From Mesorhizobium muleiense (GTDB taxonomy: Bacteria; Pseudomonadota; Alphaproteobacteria; Rhizobiales; Rhizobiaceae), in the NCBI RefSeq assembly GCF_900099905.1, contig NZ_FNEE01000014.1, positions 1 to 64,000 of the forward strand: 64,000 nucleotides of DNA. Direction: 5' to 3'. The notes beneath the pieces were generated by a model. The model did no database searches. It was not told the origin of the DNA and saw only the letters and a list, made by a program, of their open reading frames with translations. The position numbers were made by a program, and so were the translations under genes. Shown piece after piece: positions 57,311-64,000 of the stretch (positions within the stretch are counted from its first letter, which is position 1; each line of letters starts with the position of its first letter).

Positions 57311-58282
57311 ATGAGAAGATTCGCCGCCGCTCTGGCCGCCGCCGCTACGCTGTATTCGTTCGCCGCGGGCGCGCAAACCTATCCCGAACGCACCATCACC
57401 GTGGTGGTGCCGTTTTCGGCCGGCGGCCCGACCGACACGGTCACGCGCCTCGTCGCGGAAGCCATGTCGAAGGATCTCGGCCAGCAGATCATCGTCGAGA
57501 ATGTCGGCGGCGCCGGCGGCACGCTGGGCGCCGGTCGCGTCGCGAGCGCCGAGCCCGACGGCTATACGCTTCTCCTCCATCATATCGGCATGGCGACAAG
57601 CGCTACGCTGTACAGAAAGCTCGCATACGACACGCTGAACAGCTTCGAATATGTCGGCCTCGTCACCGAGGTGCCGATGACCGTCGTCGGCCGCAAGGAC
57701 CTCGAGCCGACCGACCTGAAGGGGCTGGTCGACTACGCCAAGGCAAACAAGGATACCGTCACCGTCGCCAATGCCGGCATAGGCGCGGCCTCGCATCTGT
57801 GCGGCATGCTATTCATGAGCGCGATCGGCACGCCGCTGGTCACCGTGCCCTACAAGGGCACCGGACCGGCCATGACCGACCTTCTCGGCGGCCAGGTCGA
57901 CATCATGTGCGATCAGTCGACCAACACCACCAAGCAGATCCAGGGCGGCACGATCAAGGTCTACGCCGTCACCTCGGCTGAACGCCTCGATGTTCTGCCG
58001 GACGTCCCGACGACGACGGAAGCCGGTCTCCCGGAGGTGCAGGTCGGCATCTGGCACGGCCTCTACGCGCCCAAGGGCACGCCGGCAGAGGTCACCGAAC
58101 GCCTGTCGAAGTCGCTTCAGGTCGCGCTGAAGGACCCGAATGTCGTCGCCCGCTTCGCCGAACTCGGCACCAAGCCATCGCCTGAAGCTGATGCGACTCC
58201 GGCCGCGCTGAAGGCCAAGCTGAAGGGCGAGATCGCGCGCTGGAAGCCGATCATCGAAGCCGCCGGCCAGTACGCCGACTGA
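57311..58282 (+). CDS. tctC: Tripartite tricarboxylate transporter substrate-binding protein
   Basis: 323 residues. Signal peptide (MRRFAAALAAAATLYSFAAG) then YPERTITVVVPFSAGGPTDT, the TctC/Bug family opening, followed by IIVENVGGAGGTLGAGRVAS and VPYKGTGPAMTDLLGGQVDI. It binds an organic acid in the periplasm and delivers it to TctAB. The ligand may be a sugar acid, given uxuA upstream, but this is inference. ATG 57311 has gggagg eight bases upstream. A terminator-like hairpin follows directly. Confidence 0.9.
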   Translation: MRRFAAALAAAATLYSFAAGAQTYPERTITVVVPFSAGGPTDTVTRLVAEAMSKDLGQQIIVENVGGAGGTLGAGRVASAEPDGYTLLLHHIGMATSATLYRKLAYDTLNSFEYVGLVTEVPMTVVGRKDLEPTDLKGLVDYAKANKDTVTVANAGIGAASHLCGMLFMSAIGTPLVTVPYKGTGPAMTDLLGGQVDIMCDQSTNTTKQIQGGTIKVYAVTSAERLDVLPDVPTTTEAGLPEVQVGIWHGLYAPKGTPAEVTERLSKSLQVALKDPNVVARFAELGTKPSPEADATPAALKAKLKGEIARWKPIIEAAGQYAD

Positions 58283-58291
58283 GATTTTGAA

Positions 58292-58320
58292 CGGGGCGCC
58301 CACCAGCGCCCCGTTTTTTT
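58292..58320 (+). terminator. Intrinsic terminator/attenuator between tctC and tctB
   Basis: A 9-bp perfect stem (acggggcgc at 58292-58300 with gcgccccgt at 58307-58315) is followed by TTTTTT (58315-58320). It is a classic rho-independent terminator placed between the binding-protein gene and the membrane genes, probably lowering expression of tctBA relative to tctC. Confidence 0.85.
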
Positions 58321-58382
58321 CACACCGGCCCCATTTTCACACCGGCATCGGCGCGCCCGCGGCGCGGGCCTGGGAGGACGTC

Positions 58383-58844
58383 ATGAAACCCTTCACAATC
58401 GACACGACCAACGGCATATGCGCCGCGCTGTTCATCTTTCTCGGCGGATTTTTCGCGCTGCAGTCGCTCGACCTCGAAATCGGCACCGCCTTCCGCATGG
58501 GACCGGGCTATTTCCCGCTGGTCCTGGCAATCGTTTTGATCCTGCTTGGCGCCGTCATCCTCGTCGAAGCGGTGCGCTTCGAGAGCGAGCCGATCGGCCA
58601 TGTAGCCTGGCGTGGCATGCTGTTCATCCTGCCTGCCCCGATCTTCTTCGGCCTGACCGTGCGCGGCCTCGGCTTCCTCCCCTCGATCTTCCTGACGGCG
58701 CTGATCGCATCCTTTGCCAGCGGTCGCATGAGGCCGCTGACCGCGCTCGTGCTCTCCGCCGGCCTGACGCTGTTTGCGTTCCTCGTCTTCAGCTATGCGC
58801 TCGGCCTGCCGTTCCGGCGCTTCGGCCCGTGGCTGCAATTTTGA
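58383..58844 (+). CDS. tctB: Tripartite tricarboxylate transporter small membrane subunit
   Basis: 153 residues, four predicted helices, typical of TctB. Opening GICAALFIFLGGFFALQSLD and the conserved MGPGYFPLVLAIVLILLGAV are visible. With TctA it forms the inner-membrane part of the transporter. ATG 58383 has gggagg five bases upstream. tctA follows 10 bases later. Only the hairpin at 58292 and a short gap separate it from tctC. Confidence 0.9.
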   Translation: MKPFTIDTTNGICAALFIFLGGFFALQSLDLEIGTAFRMGPGYFPLVLAIVLILLGAVILVEAVRFESEPIGHVAWRGMLFILPAPIFFGLTVRGLGFLPSIFLTALIASFASGRMRPLTALVLSAGLTLFAFLVFSYALGLPFRRFGPWLQF

Positions 58845-58854
58845 GGAGATGAAC

Positions 58855-60363
58855 ATGGAACTCCTCGACAACCTCGCGCTTGGTTTTTCGACGGCCTCGT
58901 CGCTGGCAAATCTCGGTTTCTGCCTGATCGGCGTCCTTCTCGGCACGCTGATCGGCGTTTTGCCCGGTATCGGCGCCACCGCCACCATCGCCATGCTGTT
59001 GCCGATCACCTTCCAGATCGGCGACCCGGTTTCCTCCCTTATCATGCTCGCCGGCATCTATTACGGCGCGCAATATGGCGGCTCGACCACCGCCATCCTC
59101 ATCAACATGCCTGGCGAGTCCTCGTCGGCCGTCACCGCCATCGACGGCTACCAGATGGCCAAGAACGGCCGCGCCGGGGCGGCACTCGCCATCGCGGCGA
59201 TAGGCTCGTTCTTCGCCGGCACGGTGTCGACCTTCCTCGTCGCCGTCTTTGCCCCGCCGCTGACGGCGATCGCGCTGGAATTCGGCGCGGCCGAGTATTT
59301 TTCGCTGATGATCGTCGGCCTCGTCTCGTCCGTCGCGCTCGCCCACGGCTCGATCGTCAAGGCGCTGGCGATGGTCGTGCTTGGCCTGCTGCTCGGCATC
59401 GTCGGCACCGACATCTACACCGGCACGCCGCGCTTCACGCTCGGCATCCGCGAATATGCCGACGGGCTGAATTTCGTCGCGGTGGCGGTCGGCGTCTTCG
59501 GCGTCGCCGAGATCCTGCGCAACCTCGAAAACGAGCACGAGCGCTCGGTGATGATCCGAAGCGTCTCCGGCCTGATGCCGACCCGCGACGACTTTCGCCG
59601 CATGGCGGCGCCGATCGTGCGCGGAACCATCATCGGTTCGGCGCTAGGCATCCTGCCGGGAGGCGGCGCGATCCTTGCAGCCTTTGCCTCCTACACGGTC
59701 GAAAAACGCATCTCGAAAAACCCCGGGGAATTCGGCAAGGGCGCCGTCGAAGGCGTCGCCGGACCGGAATCGGCCAACAATGCCGGTGCGCAGACCTCGT
59801 TCATCCCGATGCTGACGCTCGGCATTCCGGCCAACCCCGTCATGGCGCTGATGATCGGCGCGATGATCATCCAGGGCATCGTGCCCGGCCCCAATGTCGC
59901 GATCGAACAGCCGGCGCTGTTTTGGGGCATCATCGCCTCGATGTGGATCGGCAATCTGATGCTGATCATCTTGAACCTGCCGCTGATCGGGCTTTGGGTG
60001 AAACTCCTGACGATCCCCTACTACGTGCTCTTCCCGATCATCATGGCGTTCTGCTCGATCGGCGTTTACAGCGTCAACACCAACATCTACGACCTCTACG
60101 CCGTCGCCTTCTTCGGCTTGCTCGGCTATCTCCTGACCAAGCTGCGCTGCGAACCGGCGCCGCTGCTGCTCGGCTTCGTGCTCGGCCCGCTGCTCGAGGA
60201 AAACCTGCGCCGCGCCATGATTCTCGCGCGCGGCGACCCGACCACCTTCGTGACGAGGCCGATCAGCGCCGGCCTGCTGTTCATCGCCTTCGCCGTGCTC
60301 GTCATCGTCTTCCTGCCGGCGGTCAAGAAGAAGCGCGAAGAGGTGTTCGTGGAGGAGAATTAA
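58855..60363 (+). CDS. tctA: Tripartite tricarboxylate transporter large membrane subunit
   Basis: 502 residues with about 11-12 helices. The family motif FCLIGVLLGTLIGVLPGIGA followed by TATIAMLLP, and IYYGAQYGGSTTAILINMPG, define TctA. It carries the substrate together with a cation across the inner membrane. ATG 58855 has gaggag six bases upstream; an ATG two codons earlier overlaps the ribosome site. Its end adjoins a degenerate copy of the dispersed palindrome. Confidence 0.93.
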   Translation: MELLDNLALGFSTASSLANLGFCLIGVLLGTLIGVLPGIGATATIAMLLPITFQIGDPVSSLIMLAGIYYGAQYGGSTTAILINMPGESSSAVTAIDGYQMAKNGRAGAALAIAAIGSFFAGTVSTFLVAVFAPPLTAIALEFGAAEYFSLMIVGLVSSVALAHGSIVKALAMVVLGLLLGIVGTDIYTGTPRFTLGIREYADGLNFVAVAVGVFGVAEILRNLENEHERSVMIRSVSGLMPTRDDFRRMAAPIVRGTIIGSALGILPGGGAILAAFASYTVEKRISKNPGEFGKGAVEGVAGPESANNAGAQTSFIPMLTLGIPANPVMALMIGAMIIQGIVPGPNVAIEQPALFWGIIASMWIGNLMLIILNLPLIGLWVKLLTIPYYVLFPIIMAFCSIGVYSVNTNIYDLYAVAFFGLLGYLLTKLRCEPAPLLLGFVLGPLLEENLRRAMILARGDPTTFVTRPISAGLLFIAFAVLVIVFLPAVKKKREEVFVEEN

Positions 60364-60443
60364 TGTATGTCGCGCAAAAGCGTGCCCCTTGGGCCTGACC
60401 CGAGGGTGCGCAGTGGTTTTGCGATAACGACATGACATGCATA
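60364..60443. repeat. Dispersed palindromic repeat, degenerate copy C
   Basis: Starting right after tctA: tgtatgtcgcgcaaaagcg and, after an insert (cttgggcctgacccgagggtg), gcgcagtggttttgcgat and cgacatgacatgcat. This is the first-hairpin half of the elements at 20944 and 55567 with an internal insertion and no clear second hairpin. It lies between convergent genes (tctA and the ABC ATPase). Confidence 0.6.
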
Positions 60444-60445
60444 AG

Positions 60446-61522
60446 TCACGCGGCCGCCTGTCCACGGCCGCGGCCGCCGATGCGGGCTCCGGTTTCCGCA
60501 TCGAACAGAAAGACGGCAGTATCCTGGAAGGTGATGCCGATCGGCTCATCCATGTCGTAGTGCGCCGATTTGTCGGCCTTGACGGTTACTGTGGCCCCAC
60601 CGAACTGGCAGGTGATCAAGGTATGATCGCCGATCAGTTCCACGGCATAGACTCGCGCCGCAATCTTGCCCTCCGATGGCGCCGTGACCCGGCAATCCTC
60701 GGGCCGGAGGCCGGCAGTGACCTTCTTACGGCTTTCGGCAACGCTGGTCGCAAATCGCCCTTCCGCCCAGGCGAAGCTACCCTCGACCAGCTCGCCCCTA
60801 AGAAAATTCATCGGCGGCGAGCCGATGAATCCGGCGACGAACAGGTTCGCCGGATCGTCGTAGATCTGACGGGGCGTCGCGATCTGCTGCACGACGCCGC
60901 GGTTCATGATGGCAACACGGTGCGCCAGGGTCATGGCCTCGATCTGATCGTGGGTGACGTAGATCGTCGTCACGCCCAGATCGGCCTGCAGGCGCTTCAG
61001 TTCCGAGCGCATGTGGCCGCGCAGCTTGGCGTCGAGGTTGGAGAGCGGCTCGTCCATCAGGAAGACGCTCGGCCGCCGCACCATGGCGCGGGCGAGCGCG
61101 ATGCGTTGCCGCTGACCGCCGGAAAGCTGCCGCGGATAGCGGTCGAGGAACTCCTCGAGATGCACCTTGACGGCGGCGCTGCGCACGGCGGCGTCGCGCT
61201 CAGTGCGCGGCATGCCACGCAGCTTCAGCGGATATGCGATGTTCTCGGCAACCGTCATGTGCGGATAGAGCGCGTAGGACTGGAACACCATCGCCACGTC
61301 GCGATATTTGGGCAGCACATGGGTGACGTCGCGGTCGCCGATGAGGACGCGGCCGGAACTCACCGATTCAAGCCCGGCCACCATGCGCAGCGCTGTCGTC
61401 TTGCCGCAGCCTGAAGGGCCGAGCAGCACCAGGAACTCGCCGTCCTCGATCTCCAGGTCGAGCCCTTTGACCACCTCGACCGCGCCGAAGGACTTGTAGA
61501 TATCGGACAGGGTGACCCGCAT
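60446..61522 (-). CDS. Sugar ABC transporter ATP-binding protein (UgpC/MalK type)
   Basis: 358 residues. Walker A GPSGCGKTT (about 36-44), Q-loop VFQSYALYPHM, signature LSGGQRQRIALARAMVRRPS, Walker B VFLMDEPLSNLDAK and switch VTHDQ lie in the N-terminal 240 residues; the C-terminal TOBE-like domain ends with GITFQDTAVFLFDAETGAR. It powers the permeases encoded just upstream (5-base gap). Substrate class is carbohydrate or polyol. Confidence 0.93.
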   Translation of the reverse strand: MRVTLSDIYKSFGAVEVVKGLDLEIEDGEFLVLLGPSGCGKTTALRMVAGLESVSSGRVLIGDRDVTHVLPKYRDVAMVFQSYALYPHMTVAENIAYPLKLRGMPRTERDAAVRSAAVKVHLEEFLDRYPRQLSGGQRQRIALARAMVRRPSVFLMDEPLSNLDAKLRGHMRSELKRLQADLGVTTIYVTHDQIEAMTLAHRVAIMNRGVVQQIATPRQIYDDPANLFVAGFIGSPPMNFLRGELVEGSFAWAEGRFATSVAESRKKVTAGLRPEDCRVTAPSEGKIAARVYAVELIGDHTLITCQFGGATVTVKADKSAHYDMDEPIGITFQDTAVFLFDAETGARIGGRGRGQAAA

Positions 61523-61527
61523 AATGA

Positions 61528-62574
61528 CTAGCCCTTCACTGCGCCGACCAGCAGTCCGCGCGCGATATGCTTCTGCAGGATGCTTGAGATGATGATCACG
61601 GGGGCGATCATCACGGTTATCAACACCGACATGTTCCACCATTGCGGCCCGCGGGTCGTGTTCTGTGCCGATACCAGCACCGGCATGGTCTGCGCATCGG
61701 CATTGGAGAGGAAGAGGGCCAGCAAATACTCGTTCCAGGCAAGGATCAGCACCAGCAGGAAGGTCGCGACTAGGCCGGACCGCACCAGCGGCAGCGCGAT
61801 GGTGAAGAAAACGCGGAACTTGGAGGCCCCGTCTATTTGTGCGCTCTCCTCGAGGTCGAGCGGGATGCCGGCGAAGAAATCGCGCGTCAGCCACACGACG
61901 ATCGGCAGGTTGATGGCGGTGTAGGTGGCGATCAGCGCCACCTGCGTGTCAAGCAGGCGCATCTGCTGGAACATCACGTAGATCGGCAATACGGCGACGA
62001 TCGGCGGCATAATACGGTTCGAGATGATCCAGAACTCAATGTCGCTGTTGCCGACCGCAAGCTTTGTGCGTCCAACGAGCGTGAACAGCGCAATGACGAA
62101 GAGAGCTGCCGCCACAACAATGGCGATCTCCCAGCGCACGCCGAAAGTGGCCACCGCCACGATGATTGCGGTGAGCAGGATCAGGAAGATTGCAACGGCA
62201 GCGAGCTTCACCTGGAAGCGGATACGCACGAGCGCGTAGGCTGCCAGCGAGCCGATCAGGACTGCGAGCAGCGTGCTGGCGACGGCGACAACGACCGAAT
62301 TCATGTAAGGGCGCAGCGTATAATTCTGCACGAGCATGAAGTCCCATGCCTGAAGCGAGGGAGCAAAGTCGACGAACGGAAGATAGAACGGCCCGTTGTC
62401 GACCTCGCCAGGCCCCTTGAAGGACGTGATGAACACCCAGTAGAGGGGAATCACCACAACCAGCGTCCACAGGGACAACAGCACATAGGTCAGCACCCTG
62501 GCGACCGGCGCCTGGCTGTCGATCGAGGCCGGCTCGAACAGCCGGCGCGCCAGCGAGCGCGGCTCGGTGCTCAT
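61528..62574 (-). CDS. Sugar ABC transporter permease (MalG type)
   Basis: 348 residues. An N-terminal helix (VLTYVLLSLWTLVVVIPLYW) precedes the binding-protein-dependent permease domain with the EAA loop ESAQIDGASKFRVFFTIALP. It is longer than usual MalG proteins because of an inserted pair of helices (AAVAIFLILLTAIIVAVATF and the next stretch IAIVVAAALFVIALFTLVG, about 125-165), absent from the standard fold and matched by an insert in the partner permease. ATG 62574 overlaps the partner stop by four bases. Confidence 0.9.
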   Translation of the reverse strand: MSTEPRSLARRLFEPASIDSQAPVARVLTYVLLSLWTLVVVIPLYWVFITSFKGPGEVDNGPFYLPFVDFAPSLQAWDFMLVQNYTLRPYMNSVVVAVASTLLAVLIGSLAAYALVRIRFQVKLAAVAIFLILLTAIIVAVATFGVRWEIAIVVAAALFVIALFTLVGRTKLAVGNSDIEFWIISNRIMPPIVAVLPIYVMFQQMRLLDTQVALIATYTAINLPIVVWLTRDFFAGIPLDLEESAQIDGASKFRVFFTIALPLVRSGLVATFLLVLILAWNEYLLALFLSNADAQTMPVLVSAQNTTRGPQWWNMSVLITVMIAPVIIISSILQKHIARGLLVGAVKG

Positions 62575-63710
62575 GCTTCGAACCGGCGCGCCGGCCGGAC
62601 CACGAAGTTGAAGAACGAGACGCATACGATGGTCGAGATGAAGAGCAGCATGTAGCCGATAGCGGCCGAGCCGCCGAGATCCTGGGTGCGCCAGGAAATG
62701 AAGGAATGGAGCGTCATCGATTCCGTCGCCAGGCCGGGGCCGCCGCCGGTGAGCACGTTCGGCAGATCGATGATCTTGAAAGCCTCGATGAGCCGGATCA
62801 GCACGACGGTAGCGGCAATCGGCGCGATCGCTGGCCAGGTAATGTCGCGAAAAATCTGGAAGCCGTTGGCGCCGTCGAGCCGTGCCGCCTCGACCTGATC
62901 GCGCGGCTGGTTCTCGATGGCCGCCAGCAGCACGATGAACATGAACGGCGTCCACTGCCAGGTGTCGCCGACCAACACCATCAGCCGCGCCGACCAGGCC
63001 TCCGTGGCCCACGACCACTCGCTGATGCCGAAAGCGCGCACGAGCGGGGCGAAGGGCCCCTTCTGCATGTCGGCGAGCATGCGGAACGTGTAGGCGATGC
63101 CGACCGGGGTCACCATCAGCGGGATGAAGAAGAGGACGCGAAAGAAATTCCGGCCGCGGATCGGCTGGCCGCACAGCAGCGCGAGGCCCAGCCCCAGTGC
63201 GAACTGCACGGACACGCCGACGAACACGTAGAGAAGCGTGTTGACGACAGTCCCCGGCACGCCGCCCGGCGCCATGGTGGCCAGCGCAAGAACCGCCAGG
63301 CCCATCGCCATCGAGGTCACCAGAAGCCGACCAACCGTGCCGACGACGGTCGGCCTGCCACGCAACAAGTAGCGGGCGAGGAGGAAAAACAGCCCTGCCG
63401 CGATCAAGGCCAGCAAAGCGAATTGGACAAAGCCGAACGTGCCAAACTTACCGAGCAGGTGATACTGCTGCGAGCCGACCAGCAGCTTGCGGAAGTTCAA
63501 AAGTCCGATGAATTTCAACGTGAATCCGCCCGACGCGAGCGCAAAGCGCGAAAGAGCGAGATAGGCCGAGATGATGAGCGGAAAAATCGCGAAGCAGAGA
63601 AGCACGACGACGGCTGGCAGCACCATGATCCGGCCTGAGTGACCGTCCAGCCATTCGGCCCAGCTGCGGCGGTCGGCAGCGTCTGGCATCGTGTCGGTTG
63701 CGGTCATCAT
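62571..63710 (-). CDS. Sugar ABC transporter permease (MalF type)
   Basis: 379 residues. The first helix (GRIMVLPAVVVLLCFAIFPL) and the permease domain with QVEAARLDGANGFQIFRDIT are clear. Between the N-terminal helix and the permease domain is an inserted hydrophobic region (about 90-165; FGFVQFALLALIAAGLFFLL and a second stretch near LLVTSMAMGLAVLALATMAP). The start is ATG 63710 or 63707 (tandem ATG), with only a weak ribosome site. It follows the binding-protein gene by 70 bases. Confidence 0.9.
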   Translation of the reverse strand: MMTATDTMPDAADRRSWAEWLDGHSGRIMVLPAVVVLLCFAIFPLIISAYLALSRFALASGGFTLKFIGLLNFRKLLVGSQQYHLLGKFGTFGFVQFALLALIAAGLFFLLARYLLRGRPTVVGTVGRLLVTSMAMGLAVLALATMAPGGVPGTVVNTLLYVFVGVSVQFALGLGLALLCGQPIRGRNFFRVLFFIPLMVTPVGIAYTFRMLADMQKGPFAPLVRAFGISEWSWATEAWSARLMVLVGDTWQWTPFMFIVLLAAIENQPRDQVEAARLDGANGFQIFRDITWPAIAPIAATVVLIRLIEAFKIIDLPNVLTGGGPGLATESMTLHSFISWRTQDLGGSAAIGYMLLFISTIVCVSFFNFVVRPARRFEA

Positions 63711-63738
63711 ACCCTGAGAAAGTGGGGCAGGCATCAGA

Positions 63739-63764
63739 CCCGGCGCGGACGATGCCACGCCGGG
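63739..63764 (-). other. Intercistronic hairpin after the binding-protein gene
   Basis: A 7-bp inverted repeat (cccggcg 63739-63745 with cgccggg 63758-63764) lies between the binding-protein stop and the permease start. Such hairpins often stabilise the abundant binding-protein mRNA. No T tract follows. Confidence 0.35.
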
Positions 63765-63780
63765 CCGTTTGCTTGGCTGC

Positions 63781-64000
63781 CTATTTGGCGCCGATGGTCG
63801 CCTTGTAAAGTTTGAGCTGCTCGTCTTTGCCAACCTCTTCGTTCAGCTCATTCCAGCCTTCCTCGACCGCCGCGACGGTCGCTTCCTTGTCGATTTCGCC
63901 GGCGAGGAAGCGCGACACCGCCTCGTCGAGCACGACCTGCTGGTATTTCTGATTTTGTGGGATGCGCAGGTCGAGGATCATGTTCGGGCTGCTCATGCTG
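63781..64000 (-). CDS. Sugar ABC transporter substrate-binding protein, C-terminal end (cut by window edge)
   Basis: About 73 residues are visible. SSPNMILDLRIPQNQKYQQV and LDEAVSRFLAGEIDKEATVA match the end of family 1 carbohydrate-binding proteins, where such a helix and the DxEATVAAVEEGWNE motif close the protein. The rest is beyond 64000. It is the first visible gene of the leftward transporter operon, supplying the periplasmic receptor for the two permeases and the ATPase. Confidence 0.8.
   Translation of the reverse strand, partial: SMSSPNMILDLRIPQNQKYQQVVLDEAVSRFLAGEIDKEATVAAVEEGWNELNEEVGKDEQLKLYKATIGAK

Overview
The window reads as about 64 kb of chromosome from a GC-rich alphaproteobacterium of the order Rhizobiales, most like Mesorhizobium or a close relative. 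The grounds are the gene families (MocR/LysE sets, PhyR/EcfG-type promoter motifs, a CoxAC fusion oxidase operon, TctABC and UgpC-type transporters) and a dispersed palindromic repeat of the kind common in rhizobial genomes. The genus is an inference. No rRNA, tRNA, CRISPR array or phage was seen.

Layout. 1-3 kb is a decay zone: the 3' end of an IS481-type transposase, a membrane class III nucleotide cyclase, an oxidoreductase stub and a frameshifted TetR remnant. 3-9.7 kb holds a peptide-type ABC binding protein with an esterase-like hydrolase, a lipoprotein, a Tat-exported aldo/keto reductase, a DUF6064 membrane protein, an O-methyltransferase and a DUF1127 protein. 9.8-14.4 kb is an amino-acid export region: three LysE paralogues, a DapA-superfamily lyase and a divergent MocR regulator. 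14.5-29.3 kb looks like a stress and energy island: ElaB/YqjD-like protein, phosphoketolase plus acetate kinase, an isoaspartyl methyltransferase fused to an erythromycin-esterase domain, small hypothetical proteins, the PrkA-YeaH-SpoVR cassette, a DUF2267 protein and a frameshifted nucleoside deaminase. 29.5-36.5 kb is a compact caa3-type oxidase operon (CoxB with fused cytochrome c, CoxA-CoxC fusion, a small membrane protein, CtaG, a three-haem cytochrome c and a sorbosone-dehydrogenase-like protein). 36.6-55.6 kb is a Wzx/Wzy-type polysaccharide locus with UDP-ManNAcA synthesis (WecB, WecC), three glycosyltransferases, flippase, polymerase, chain-length protein, two polysaccharide-degrading enzymes and several putative decorating enzymes. 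55.8-60.4 kb has mannonate dehydratase followed by a TctCBA transporter. 60.4-64 kb is a sugar ABC transporter whose binding protein runs off the window.

How the parts fit. The most interesting pattern is regulatory. Within 14.9-29.5 kb, six correctly oriented GGAAC-N16/17-nGTT motifs, the form of the alphaproteobacterial general stress sigma factor (EcfG/RpoE2) promoter, lie upstream of the ElaB-like gene, the methyltransferase-esterase fusion, two small-protein genes, the prkA cassette and possibly the oxidase operon. This suggests one general-stress regulon cluster covering protein repair, a stress kinase and terminal respiration. It is a by-eye motif reading and needs a systematic scan or transcript mapping.

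Starts were chosen mainly by Shine-Dalgarno spacing and family N-termini. Many adjacent genes overlap by 1-8 bases (ATGA, GTGA, TGATG), which supports the operon calls.
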